64,000 nucleotides of DNA from Alphaproteobacteria bacterium (GCA_019241645.1 JAFAWQ010000048.1:1-64000), one strand, 5' to 3'. Counted from the stretch's first letter, positions 32,182-40,560 are shown. Made by a program: numbers and translations. Notes: generated from the sequence alone by a model not told the origin.

Positions 32182-33273
32182 CTAGCTGCCGCCGCCGAGA
32201 TCGATCACGGCACGCCGATTCTGCGGCTCGCGCACGCCAGGTCCGGTTGGCACCAACGGCTCGTCGAAACTCCGGCCGACGGTGCCAATGTCGCTGGCGT
32301 TCATGCCCTGATGCACCATTTCCTCCTTGACGGATGCCGCACGGCGCTCCGACAGGCTTTGATTGTAGCTGTGCGATCCCACTGTGTCCGTGTGCCCGGT
32401 CACCAGAATGCGCACGGCACCCTGCTGCTTGGCGGTTTTTACCGCTTCGGTCACGACAGCCTCCGCTTCCGCGGTCAGGTTCGATTTGTTGAAATCGAAG
32501 AAGACGATGAAGGTTTTCACCGGCGGCGGCGGTGGCGGCGCCGGCGGAGGTGGAGGAGGCGGTGGCGGCGGCACAACGACCGGTGGCGGGGGTGGCGGAG
32601 GCTCGGACGCCGGGTACCAACGAACGCCGAACATCACAGCCTGTTCGTTGTTGTCGTTCAAATGCGCGCCGAAGCGGGTGAACGGAACGCCCGCGCCAAA
32701 AGCCGTGCCGAAGTTCTTGTCGACCGAGAACGAGCGGTACCGCCAGTCCAGGCTCAGATCGACATTGTCGGTGATGGAATAAGAAACGCCAACCAATCCC
32801 TGATAGCCATAGCCCGTCTCGCGGCCATCGGCATAGGCGAAGCCCCCCGCATTGGTATTGAGGTCGATACGATCGATGCCCGCACCCATGCCAAGGCTGA
32901 GATCCCACTGCGGCGTCAGATGCCAATCGTAAATCGCATTGACCATGCCGGTGAGGTTGCTGATGCGGCCATCTACTCTCGCGGGAGTCAGCAAAACATC
33001 CGCGCCGCTGACGTCGTGGCGGTCCCAGCCGATTTCCATCTCAAGGCGCAGGCCCAAGGGCAAGCGATAGCCGACGGTTCCCAGGAACAGCCCGGTATCC
33101 GAACTGGTGAGCCTGTCCGTGGGGCCGCCATTCTGGAATTTGACGTGAAAGCTGCCGAGCGTGTCCCATCCCGCTCCGAGACCGAGATACCACCCGGTCG
33201 CGTCGCTTGCCGCTGCCGGCCCGGCGATCGCCGCTGCCGCAATGCCAGCCAACACAATGGTTCGAAGCTTCAT
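32182..33273 (-). CDS. OmpA-family outer membrane protein
   Basis: 363 residues from the ATG before KLRTIVLAGIAAAAIAGPAAAS, which gives a signal peptide. An eight-stranded barrel (ATGWYLGLGAGWDTLG to EQAVMFGVRWYP, about 23-220) is joined by a proline-only linker with some valine (about 225-250) to a C-terminal OmpA peptidoglycan-binding domain. That domain shows FDFNKSNLTAEAEAVV, GHTDTVGSHSYNQSLSERRA and EPQNRRAVIDL. It anchors the outer membrane to the wall. Monocistronic by its own terminator and the divergent tesB. Confidence 0.93.
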   Translation of the reverse strand: MKLRTIVLAGIAAAAIAGPAAASDATGWYLGLGAGWDTLGSFHVKFQNGGPTDRLTSSDTGLFLGTVGYRLPLGLRLEMEIGWDRHDVSGADVLLTPARVDGRISNLTGMVNAIYDWHLTPQWDLSLGMGAGIDRIDLNTNAGGFAYADGRETGYGYQGLVGVSYSITDNVDLSLDWRYRSFSVDKNFGTAFGAGVPFTRFGAHLNDNNEQAVMFGVRWYPASEPPPPPPPVVVPPPPPPPPPPAPPPPPPVKTFIVFFDFNKSNLTAEAEAVVTEAVKTAKQQGAVRILVTGHTDTVGSHSYNQSLSERRAASVKEEMVHQGMNASDIGTVGRSFDEPLVPTGPGVREPQNRRAVIDLGGGS

Positions 33274-33489
33274 ATCGACCTCGTCTGCAATTCGGGCTGA
33301 GGAGAATCGGCCCCCGATCACTGATTCGTGTATATAAGAATTGTGGCCCTTAAATGGAGCAAGGTGAACCGCGCTATAATCTGTTGACGGCGCCTTTCTC
33401 CTCGCCATGTGACTCAGACGCAACATACTTGCGCCAACTCCGTTGAATCGGCGATTGCGCTGTTCTCTTCAAGTTCCTATGGAGCAGCC

Positions 33490-34377
33490 ATGGTTGTCGA
33501 GTCTGAAACCGCGCCTCCCCTTTCGGAATTGCTGGCGCTCCTTGATCTCGAAACGATAGAGGTGAACATTTTCCGCGGTTTGAACCCGCCGGCGCGATCG
33601 CAACGCGTTTTTGGCGGGCAGGTGCTCGCCCAAGCCCTGGTCGCGGCCAATCGAACCATCGAAGGGCGATCTTGTCATTCCTTTCACGCGTACTTTCTGC
33701 TCCCGGGTGATCCCAGGGTTCCCATTCTTTATGAGGTGGACCGCAGCCGCGACGGCAAAAGCTTCAGTTCTCGCCGGGTGGTCGCCATCCAGCATGGCCG
33801 CCAGATCTTTCACATGTCGGCGTCCTTCCAGGTGGAGGAAGCGGGCCTGGAGCACGAAATCGAGGCACCGTCGGTTCCTGCCCCTGAAGAACTTCCGAGC
33901 GAAGAGGAGTATCGGCGAAGTCTGCTGGCGGAGGTGCCGGACAGATATCGCGAGCAATTCTTGCGCAAGCGGCCGATTGAAATCAGGCCGGCCGCTCGCC
34001 GTGACATGTTTCATCCGCAAAGGCGGCCGCCGCACCAGGCGGTTTGGGTTCGTGCGATCGGGTCTTTGCCGGATGATATTGCCCTGCAGCAATGCGTGCT
34101 CGCCTACGCGTCGGACATGACACTCCTGGACACAGGCCTTCTGCCGCACGGAGTCAGTCTATTTTCGCCAGAGATTCAGATTGCAAGCATCGATCACGCG
34201 ATGTGGTTCCATCGCCCTTTCCGTGTCGACGATTGGTTGCTTTACGTTCAGGACAGTCCGAGCGCTTCGGGGGGGCGGGGGTTCAACCGCGGCCTTGTCT
34301 ATGCGCGCGGCGGTGAGCTGGTCGCGTCGGTGACGCAGGAAGGTCTCATGCGGCGGCGGACAACGCTGTCCGGTTAG
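33490..34377 (+). CDS. tesB: acyl-CoA thioesterase II (TesB)
   Basis: 295 residues from the ATG before VVESETAPPLSELLALLDLE, which matches family length; an earlier in-frame start at 33409 adds 27 unconserved residues. A double hotdog fold hydrolysing acyl-CoA. FGGQVLAQALVAANRT and HAYFLLPGDPRVPILYEVDRSRDGKSFSSRRVVA form the first hotdog. DHAMWFHRPFRVDDWLLY and GLVYARGGELVASVTQEGL hold the conserved Asp, Thr and Gln. A TATAAT box at about 33375 is a possible -10. The stop overlaps the converging TadE-like stop. Confidence 0.95.
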   Translation: MVVESETAPPLSELLALLDLETIEVNIFRGLNPPARSQRVFGGQVLAQALVAANRTIEGRSCHSFHAYFLLPGDPRVPILYEVDRSRDGKSFSSRRVVAIQHGRQIFHMSASFQVEEAGLEHEIEAPSVPAPEELPSEEEYRRSLLAEVPDRYREQFLRKRPIEIRPAARRDMFHPQRRPPHQAVWVRAIGSLPDDIALQQCVLAYASDMTLLDTGLLPHGVSLFSPEIQIASIDHAMWFHRPFRVDDWLLYVQDSPSASGGRGFNRGLVYARGGELVASVTQEGLMRRRTTLSG

Positions 34378-34916
34378 GGCGTATAGACGACGAAGTTGCT
34401 CTTTCGTGGCTTCGAATAGAACGTATCCGACATCGTAAATGACGACCGGATGACAGCATTCGAGGGCGGCGTGTAGGTGTAGCTGATCTCCGTCATGATG
34501 ACGCTGCTGTTGTTGGTGACCAAGCCGGAGGGAATCGTGATCGCTGCTCCCACGGTATGTGCCGTCGTATTGAAAGGAACGCTCCAGTCGACAAGATACT
34601 GGCCGGTATGACCCGGGTTTTGCTTTACGCTCGTGACGATGATCCGCGACCCGCTCGTCGGGAACGGATACATGATGGCGTTCACGGCGGTGAAAACGTC
34701 GCTCAACTGCGTGCCGGTGATCGCTTCGTCCTGCGCGACAAGGTCGGAAGCGCTGGCGGCCATGGTGGTGACTTTCTGGTGGCAGATCAGGGCGTTGCAC
34801 AGCTCGATCGTTCCCAGGAACAGCAGAATGAGGATTGGCGCGATGAAGGCGAATTCGATGGCGACGGTGCCTTCGCGTGCCTGGAGCAGATGTATCGGTG
34901 AGCGCGTGGCGGGCAT
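34374..34916 (-). CDS. TadE-like pilus/secretion pseudopilin protein
   Basis: 180 residues from the ATG before PATRSPIHLLQAREGTVAIEF. The TadE signature is the short N-terminus, then REGTVAIEFAFIAPILILLFLGTIEL, a Glu-containing membrane segment like that of type IV prepilins, followed by a periplasmic part. The start shares one base with the upstream stop (TGATG), so it is coupled to the other TadE-like gene. No tad ATPase or secretin lies nearby. Confidence 0.82.
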   Translation of the reverse strand: MPATRSPIHLLQAREGTVAIEFAFIAPILILLFLGTIELCNALICHQKVTTMAASASDLVAQDEAITGTQLSDVFTAVNAIMYPFPTSGSRIIVTSVKQNPGHTGQYLVDWSVPFNTTAHTVGAAITIPSGLVTNNSSVIMTEISYTYTPPSNAVIRSSFTMSDTFYSKPRKSNFVVYTP

Positions 34917-35461
34917 CAGAACGGCTCGTTTCTGAATGTGGATGTCGCCGTCAACAACCGCTTCCCGTTGGAAAGATTGGCGAAGAACGGCCGTAAAAGG
35001 GGCGTTACGATATCCCAGGTGTAGAAGGTCCTCACCAGAACGATATCGCCGGCCCTGCCGACAACATAGTTGTTGAGACTGGTATCCAGTTTCCCCTGTC
35101 CGTCGATGGGATTGGGGATGTTCACGCCGCCAAAGCTTGAGAACGCCTCGACATCGACCTGCATGTTGGTTCCGCAGACCAGCAGCGGGGAGACTTGCGT
35201 GCAAATGTAGTCGTGAAACTGGGTGGCAGACATGTTTTGCGCTTGCGCCTGGCCGGTTCGAATCAGCCGCGCCCCGTCCTGGGTCGCTTTTTCGAGCATC
35301 GAGTTGCCGAAAAAGATGATGCCGACTTCGAGAACGCCGAATATCAACATAAAAAAAGGAATGGACACGAGCGCAAATTCGATGAGCACTGAACCCCGGG
35401 CATCCCGGGAGAATGCCAACGCGCCGTTCGCTTTATGCCCGCGAGAAATTCTTGCTCGCAC
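34916..35461 (-). CDS. TadE-like pilus/secretion pseudopilin protein
   Basis: 181 residues. RDARGSVLIEFALVSIPFFMLIFGVLEVGIIFF is the TadE membrane segment with the conserved Glu. The exported part has two cysteines (ICTQVSPLLVCGTN) that could form a disulfide. First gene of a two-gene minus-strand operon, divergent from the TadG-like gene with 256 bp between them. Likely a minor pilin of a Flp/Tad system encoded elsewhere. Confidence 0.85.
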   Translation of the reverse strand: MRARISRGHKANGALAFSRDARGSVLIEFALVSIPFFMLIFGVLEVGIIFFGNSMLEKATQDGARLIRTGQAQAQNMSATQFHDYICTQVSPLLVCGTNMQVDVEAFSSFGGVNIPNPIDGQGKLDTSLNNYVVGRAGDIVLVRTFYTWDIVTPLLRPFFANLSNGKRLLTATSTFRNEPF

Positions 35462-35717
35462 GCCCGCACCTTCAAGATATTGGCCCGCGCTGTTGTAGTC
35501 TGCTCATGCGCGCAGACGAAGCGCGATCGCGCCTTTTGGTGAACGGAAGGTAAAGCTGAACTGTCCCGATTCGAGCCGCTCGAAAGGCGCGTGATCACGG
35601 CCGTCCTGCGCGTCTCGCAATGGGATTAATCCTTCTGAAACCACAAATCGGTTTTGCAGCGGATTTCAGGACAGAATTTGAACAAGATTGGCGCGGAAAG
35701 CATTGCAGGCGGCCGCC

Positions 35718-37292
35718 ATGCGGAAAATTCGCGTTCTACTGGACAAGCTCAGGGCATTTCGGAAATCGAAAGGCGCCAACGTCGCCATCATTTTCGGTTT
35801 ATCGCTGATTCCGATTTCGGTCGCTGCCGGTGCCGGACTGGATCTCGCTCGCGCAATGATCGTTCGCCAACGTCTGCTCCAGGCACTTGATGCCGCAGGC
35901 CTTGCGGCAGGCGGCGCCAGCCGCAGCGGCATGACTTCAACGCAGCTGCAGGCGCTGGCCCAACAATACTTCAACGCGAACTACATCGTCGACAGCAGTT
36001 ACGGAACGCCGGGGCCGCTCTCCATCAGCATCGATCTGCCGAACAAGACCGCCAACCTGAGCACCACCGTCGCGATGCCGACGGTTCTTGTGCGTCTCGC
36101 GGACATCATCGGCTGCACGCAATGCGATACGATGAACATCCCGGCTTCCACACAGGTGGTGTGGGGAATGTCGAAGTTGTGGGTGTCGCTTGTGCTCGAC
36201 AACACCGGATCGATGAACGAGACCGACAGCTCCGGAACCAGCAAGATCAGCGCGCTCCGCACGGGTGCTTCGCAACTCCTTACAATCCTGCAGGGCGCTG
36301 CGCAGTATCCAGGCGACATCCAAGTCGCCCTTCTACCCTTCAGCAAGGACGTGAACGTCGGTGCGGGCAACAGAAACGCCACCTGGATAGATTGGACCGA
36401 CTGGGATTCCCCGCCGCCAAATTCATTGCCTGCTTCCACGGTCGGCCCGGGCTCAAACTGCCCCTATAGCTGGGGCTCGAACGATTTTGCCTGCACCAGC
36501 GGATCGGCCAACGATCCCAATTGCTACAACGGCAGCGGCAACGATTGCGTCACCAAAGTCCCGTCAAGCGGACTTATCTGTCCCAGTCAGCACGAAGCAA
36601 ACGCCAGCAACGGGCAAGGCGGACATTTCTACAACGGCTGCTACAACAGCTCGAAACAAGTGAGCGGCTGCCAGAGCAACTGCAAGTACAACCACACCTG
36701 GATCCCGAACAACCACACCACGTGGACAGGCTGCATCATGGATCGAACACAAAGCTATGACGTGCAGAATACGGCACCGACCGGCAGCGCGAAATTTCCC
36801 GCCGAGAACGCCTTTTCCTGTCCGCCGTCAACGGTCATGGCGCTCAGCTACAACTGGACCAGTCTCAACAGCGCTGTCAACGCCATGGCCGCGCAGGGTT
36901 CCACCAATCAGACGGTGGGCCTCGCATGGGGATGGCAGGCCCAGACGCCTGGCGTGCCGCTCAGCCCGCCGCCCCTCACCGCCGATACAATGCAGTTCGT
37001 CATCATTCTCAGCGACGGCCTGAACACGCAGGATAGATTTTATGGCGACGGCTCCGCTCACAGCACCAACGTCGATAATCGTATGGATGCGGTCTGCGAC
37101 AACGTGAAGGCGGCTGGGTATATCGTCTATACGATCTTCGTCGACCTCAACGGCACGCAGGGCAATTCCGCCACCATGCAGAATTGCGCCTCGGATTCGA
37201 GCAAGTATTTCGATCTGAAGACGTCGGGCGAAATCATCACGACGCTGAACAACATCGCGCAGGACATCATCAACCTGCGAGTGTCGCGGTAA
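35718..37292 (+). CDS. TadG-like protein with VWA domain
   Basis: 524 residues from the ATG before RKIRVLLDKLRAF; an in-frame TTG 30 bp upstream is possible but has no better ribosome-binding site. The N-terminal KGANVAIIFGLSLIPISVAAGAGLDLARA is the TadE/TadG membrane segment. From about residue 150 a von Willebrand A fold begins with metal-site motif LVLDNTGSMNETDSSG and later IILSDGLNTQDRF. Between them is a Cys/Asn-rich insertion (CPYSWGSNDFACTSG, CKYNHTWIPNNHTTWTGCI) that may be stabilised by disulfides outside the cell. Such proteins anchor Flp pili or act in adhesion. Confidence 0.85.
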   Translation: MRKIRVLLDKLRAFRKSKGANVAIIFGLSLIPISVAAGAGLDLARAMIVRQRLLQALDAAGLAAGGASRSGMTSTQLQALAQQYFNANYIVDSSYGTPGPLSISIDLPNKTANLSTTVAMPTVLVRLADIIGCTQCDTMNIPASTQVVWGMSKLWVSLVLDNTGSMNETDSSGTSKISALRTGASQLLTILQGAAQYPGDIQVALLPFSKDVNVGAGNRNATWIDWTDWDSPPPNSLPASTVGPGSNCPYSWGSNDFACTSGSANDPNCYNGSGNDCVTKVPSSGLICPSQHEANASNGQGGHFYNGCYNSSKQVSGCQSNCKYNHTWIPNNHTTWTGCIMDRTQSYDVQNTAPTGSAKFPAENAFSCPPSTVMALSYNWTSLNSAVNAMAAQGSTNQTVGLAWGWQAQTPGVPLSPPPLTADTMQFVIILSDGLNTQDRFYGDGSAHSTNVDNRMDAVCDNVKAAGYIVYTIFVDLNGTQGNSATMQNCASDSSKYFDLKTSGEIITTLNNIAQDIINLRVSR

Positions 37293-37311
37293 TCGCGCAG
37301 CCGGATACGAA

Positions 37312-37338
37312 CACGAAGGCGAACACGTCGCCTTCGTG
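37312..37338. terminator. perfect 11-bp stem-loop between TadG-like gene and methyltransferase
   Basis: CACGAAGGCGA pairs fully with TCGCCTTCGTG around a 5-nt loop, 20 bp after the TadG-like stop. There is no T-run after it, so it is either a rho-assisted terminator or an mRNA-stabilising hairpin. Confidence 0.45.
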
Positions 37339-37395
37339 CCGCGAAACGGCGTTTCTGGGGCAAAATATTAACCGTCGCCCTGCAACAATGACGGC

Positions 37396-38106
37396 ATGAA
37401 AACAGCTCAGACGCTTCCGGAAACGCAATCCGTCGACCTTCGCTGGGGCACCAAGGCCCGCGACCTGCTCGTAGTGCTGCCACTCTTCCTCTGGTACGCC
37501 TACGTCGCCGTGGGAATCCTGCACGTGGTCACGCGCGAAGTGGGGAACCTGAGCATGGCCCATCCGGATTGGGCACTGGTGTTATCGATCCTGTCGCAAT
37601 CGGCGGTCATGCTTTTTACCGGCACGGCGCTGTCGCTCCTCCTCCTTCGCCTGCCCCCGAAAAACGGCGCCAAGGGAATACTGCCTCGAGCGGCCGCGAT
37701 CCTGGGCACCTTTCTCAGTATCGCCATGGCGCTGCTGCTTGCTCCGGCCAGCGTTCCGCCGGCCGCGCTCGCCGTCTCCACCGTATTGATCTTCGGAGGA
37801 ACGATATTTGCGATCTATGCCATCCTGCATCTCGGGAAGTCGTTCAGCCTGATGGCGGAGGCGCGCCGGCTGGTGACGACCGGACCCTATGCGCGGATCC
37901 GGCACCCGCTTTATGTGGCGGAGGAGATCGCCATTTTCGGCGTGGCAATCCAGTACTTCTCGGCCGCAGCGGTGGCCATTCTGATTTGCCAGATCGCCTG
38001 CCAGTTCTATCGCATGGGCCGGGAAGAAGACGTGCTCAGCGACACCTTTCCGGAATACAGCGCGTACAAGGCGCACACCGCCCGGCTGATACCCGGAGTC
38101 TACTAG
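37396..38106 (+). CDS. isoprenylcysteine carboxyl methyltransferase-family membrane protein
   Basis: 236 residues with about five membrane segments (LLVVLPLFLWYAYVAVG, WALVLSILSQSAVMLFTG, AAILGTFLSIAMALLLA). The C-terminal LVTTGPYARIRHPLYVAEEIAIFG, then REEDVLSDTFPEYSAYKAHTARLIPGVY, is the SAM-binding region shared by the ICMT and phospholipid methyltransferase families. The real substrate cannot be deduced; in bacteria it may be a lipid or small isoprenoid. Stands alone between the tad-like genes and the converging small secreted genes. Confidence 0.8.
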   Translation: MKTAQTLPETQSVDLRWGTKARDLLVVLPLFLWYAYVAVGILHVVTREVGNLSMAHPDWALVLSILSQSAVMLFTGTALSLLLLRLPPKNGAKGILPRAAAILGTFLSIAMALLLAPASVPPAALAVSTVLIFGGTIFAIYAILHLGKSFSLMAEARRLVTTGPYARIRHPLYVAEEIAIFGVAIQYFSAAAVAILICQIACQFYRMGREEDVLSDTFPEYSAYKAHTARLIPGVY

Positions 38107-38167
38107 ACGCCGCGAAGCACGCGGGAGCGTGTTCGCACAATCGACTTGTTCGTCTTGTTCGCGAAAA

Positions 38168-38524
38168 TCAGCGGCAGCGCGCCGCGATGACGTCATGAAT
38201 GTCACCGATAGAAGCGTCCAGCTGCGCGACATTCTCCCCGCGATCGTGGCCTGTCATGCAGCGGTTCATGCTGTCGCGCGCGATGCCCATGTCGTGCGCG
38301 TTCTGGCGTAGCAGCTTGCAGGCGTTCGGCATGTCGTTGTCCTTGGCGTAGCGGCCAAGCGTTTCCTCGCGATCGCGCACGCCTGAGATGAGCTTGTCTG
38401 CCGTCGCCATGTCGATGGCGCAATCGCCGGCGAAGGCCGGAGTGACACTGACAACCCACGCCAGAGCGGCGGCGACAACACCAAGGCAATGCGAACGCAT
38501 GGATATGATGGCGGCCCCCTTCAT
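38168..38524 (-). CDS. small secreted hypothetical protein
   Basis: 118 residues from the ATG at 38524, which overlaps the stop of the upstream small gene (ATGA); an internal ATG at 38500 also gives a good signal peptide. The signal ends near VSVTPAFAG. The mature part of about 84 residues is helical with three cysteines (GDCAID, NACKLL, NRCMTG) and another near the C-terminus (AARCR), so two disulfides are possible. I do not recognise the family. It is coupled to the 64-residue secreted protein upstream. Confidence 0.6.
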   Translation of the reverse strand: MKGAAIISMRSHCLGVVAAALAWVVSVTPAFAGDCAIDMATADKLISGVRDREETLGRYAKDNDMPNACKLLRQNAHDMGIARDSMNRCMTGHDRGENVAQLDASIGDIHDVIAARCR

Positions 38525-38715
38525 CGCGGCGGACTGGCGAGCTGATAGGATAGCACCTGTGCGATGCTCGAAGTCTCCAGCCAAGTCTGCGATGCTGCGC
38601 AGATTCCAGCCTGGCAGTCGACGTTGGTGGTGGCACGGTTCGAGATCGACAGCTCGGCGTGCGCGCCGCCGCTGACAGCGAGCACCGTCAACAGAGCAGA
38701 AACTTGGGCGCGCAT
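38521..38715 (-). CDS. very small secreted hypothetical protein
   Basis: 64 residues. An N-terminal signal peptide (MRAQVSALLTVLAVSGGAHA) is followed by a 44-residue mature chain with a CQAGIC motif that could close a disulfide or bind metal. The signal peptide and the 4-bp overlap with the downstream secreted gene argue that it is real. Family unknown. Confidence 0.5.
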   Translation of the reverse strand: MRAQVSALLTVLAVSGGAHAELSISNRATTNVDCQAGICAASQTWLETSSIAQVLSYQLASPPR

Positions 38716-38781
38716 GGTGCCCTCTCCCCGTAAGGCGCACTCACTCTAGCCCAAATCGACGGAGGCCGCACGGCAAAGCGA

Positions 38782-38814
38782 AAGGGCGGAACAGCTCATC
38801 GCCGTTCCGCCCTT
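38782..38814 (-). terminator. stem-loop terminator after speD
   Basis: An 11-bp perfect stem (AAGGGCGGAAC with GTTCCGCCCTT) and a short T-rich stretch (TTTCGCTTT) lie about 55 bp beyond the speD stop on the minus strand. Confidence 0.65.
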
Positions 38815-38868
38815 CCAGGTCCGATGAAAGCTGAGCTTTCTTTACTGCCAACAGCTAACGCTGCTTGG

Positions 38869-39345
38869 CTAAAGTACGCCGCGCTTGTGCTCGCCGACGA
38901 CCATGCGCTTCGGGCTGAAGGCCCGCTTGAACACCGAGAGCGCCTTTTTCGGCTGGGCGTCTCCGCACATGAAGACGTCGAACGCCGCATAGCCGCGCTC
39001 CGGCCATGTGTGCACGCTGATATGACTCTCCGCCAGCACGGCGACGCCGGAAACCCCGCCGCCCTCCGTGAAGGTATGCAGATGAATGTGCAGAAGAGTC
39101 GCGCCCGCGGAATTCACCGCGTCGATCAGCGCCGTTTCGATCCTGTCTCTGTCGTCGAGCCCTTCGGCTTCCCACAGATCGATGATCAGGTGACTTCCCG
39201 CAAAGGTCAGACCGTTGCGGGTGATGAAGTGATCCTTTTGGTCCTCATCCCCCAGGGGAGCAGGAACCGGAACGGTCCTCGCGGAAGCGCGGGCGCGTGG
39301 CGCCTTTGCTTCTTTGATCGCCGCCACGAGTTCGAGTCGAGCCAT
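38869..39345 (-). CDS. speD: S-adenosylmethionine decarboxylase proenzyme (SpeD/SpeH type)
   Basis: 158 residues. Makes decarboxylated SAM, the aminopropyl donor for spermidine synthase. The self-cleavage motif is AESHISVHTWPE. Cleavage between Glu106 and Ser107 would generate the pyruvoyl group, and the downstream His and Cys (FDVFMCG) are the usual helpers. The core from about residue 36 matches the short bacterial class. The first 35 residues (rich in Ala, Arg and Pro) are an extension whose real use as translation start is uncertain. Divergent from speE across a 337-bp region with a possible attenuator. Confidence 0.95.
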   Translation of the reverse strand: MARLELVAAIKEAKAPRARASARTVPVPAPLGDEDQKDHFITRNGLTFAGSHLIIDLWEAEGLDDRDRIETALIDAVNSAGATLLHIHLHTFTEGGGVSGVAVLAESHISVHTWPERGYAAFDVFMCGDAQPKKALSVFKRAFSPKRMVVGEHKRGVL

Positions 39346-39423
39346 TCTGGCACCTACCCTCTCTAAGTAGCGTTGACACCCAATGCGTCGATCGCCCTCC
39401 TTTGGCTTCGGACGCGGCTGAAG

Positions 39424-39457
39424 AAAAAAGCAGCGGACGGAAGGCCGTCGCGCCGCT
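39424..39457 (-). promoter_or_regulatory. terminator-like hairpin in the speD leader, possible attenuator
   Basis: On the minus strand AGCG, a GCGC bulge, then GACGG-CCTT-CCGTC and CGCT form a stem, followed by GC and six T. It lies about 80 bp before the speD ATG and downstream of the candidate promoter at 39482-39509. A second hairpin (GCTCCC-TTGC-GGGAGC mirror, about 39459-39475) precedes it. No gene lies upstream on this strand that the hairpin could end, so a leader role is plausible. Confidence 0.5.
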
Positions 39458-39481
39458 TTGCTCCCTTGCGGGAGCGGGGGA

Positions 39482-39509
39482 AATATAGGGCCGCTTTCCC
39501 CCCATGCAA
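39482..39509 (-). promoter_or_regulatory. candidate speD promoter
   Basis: Minus strand TTGCAT (39509-39504), 16-nt spacer, TATATT (39487-39482). The start of transcription would be near 39475, giving a leader of about 130 nt. Confidence 0.45.
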
Positions 39510-39682
39510 GAAAATTTGGGGCCGAAGGGTCAATTTTCTGTCACCTCCGTTGCGCGTCTGCGGCACTCCGCTGTCACACTTCTCTGCGCCAGACGCCTGG
39601 AAGGCGCGCTGGACAGCTTTTGAGGCGAGCCGTAGAACGCGCCGCCTTTGCGCTACTTTCCGCCTGGACACTGGAGAACACG

Positions 39683-40552
39683 ATGGCTGCCAAAAGGTTC
39701 ATGGAGCGGCTGCACGAGGGTTACGCGCAGGTCATGGAGCTCTCCGGCGCGCCGCTGGCCGAGGAGAAGAGCGCTTATCAACGGATAAGAATTTTCGACA
39801 CCGTGGCCAACGGGCGGGTGCTGACCTTGGACGACATCGTCCAGATCACCACCCGCGACGAGAGCGCCTATGCCGAAATGCTCACGCATCTGCCGATGCT
39901 GGAGCACGGCAAGGCCGAGCGGGTGATGATCGTGGGCGGCGGCGATCTTTCCATCGCCGACGAGGCGCTGAAGCACAAAAGCGTGAAGGAGGTCGTGCTG
40001 GTCGATATCGATGGCAGAGTGGTGGAGCTCTGCCGCGAGCATTTTCCGGAGATCAATACGCGCGCGTTCAAGGATAGGCGGCTGAAGATCGAAATCGCCG
40101 ATGCCTTCGAATATCTCGGTAGGCCGCAGTCAAAGGAGTGCTTCGACCTGATCGTTGCCGACCGGCCGGATCCCGTCGGCCCCGGCAAAGCGTTATTCGG
40201 CGAGACCTTCTACGACCGCGTGAAGGGCGCGCTGAAATCCGGCGGCTTCGCCACCTTCCAGACCGGCGTGCCGTTCTACCAGCCCTCCGAGATCACCGAC
40301 GCACTGCGCGAACTGGCGGAATTCTTCCCGCAATCGGGACTCTATCTGACGGTGGTGCCGACCTATATCGGCGGCTTCATGGCGCTTTCATGGGCCGGCA
40401 ACGGACGCAACGCGAAGCTCGGCACGCCGGCCGGCATCCGCCGGGCGCGCGCACGTTTTGCTTCAGCAAAGCTGAACACCGATTACTACAATCCGGATAT
40501 TCACGCCGCCGCTTTCGCACTGCCGGAATGGATCAAACGGCTGGTACCTTAG
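39683..40552 (+). CDS. speE: polyamine aminopropyltransferase (spermidine synthase-like)
   Basis: 289 residues from the ATG before AAKRFMERLHEGYAQV. The fold and order of motifs match SpeE: TLDDIVQITTRDES, then MIVGGGDLS at the SAM loop (85-90), LVDIDGRVVELCREHFPEIN, VADRPDPVGPGKALFGETFYD, and VPTYIGGFMALSWA. Several signature residues differ from classic enzymes: GGGDLS instead of GGGDG, AYAEM instead of the usual YHEM, and DRPDP instead of DxTDP. Asp160 at the catalytic aspartate position is kept. Linkage to speD supports a spermidine-forming role, but the amine acceptor may differ. Confidence 0.85.
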   Translation: MAAKRFMERLHEGYAQVMELSGAPLAEEKSAYQRIRIFDTVANGRVLTLDDIVQITTRDESAYAEMLTHLPMLEHGKAERVMIVGGGDLSIADEALKHKSVKEVVLVDIDGRVVELCREHFPEINTRAFKDRRLKIEIADAFEYLGRPQSKECFDLIVADRPDPVGPGKALFGETFYDRVKGALKSGGFATFQTGVPFYQPSEITDALRELAEFFPQSGLYLTVVPTYIGGFMALSWAGNGRNAKLGTPAGIRRARARFASAKLNTDYYNPDIHAAAFALPEWIKRLVP

Positions 40553-40560
40553 GAGCGGAA

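Larger units (their letters stand above)
39346..39682. other. divergent speD-speE intergenic region
   Basis: 337 bp. The left part holds the speD leader hairpins and promoter. The right part leads to speE, whose ATG is preceded by GGAG 8 bp upstream; I see no convincing plus-strand -35/-10 pair. Open frames crossing this region on both strands are low-complexity and start upstream of the conserved speE N-terminus, so I do not call them genes. Confidence 0.55.

Noticed and set aside
32384-32782. glycine-run open frame opposite the OmpA linker
   Set aside because: The glycine run is just the complement of the proline linker codons; no independent evidence for a gene.
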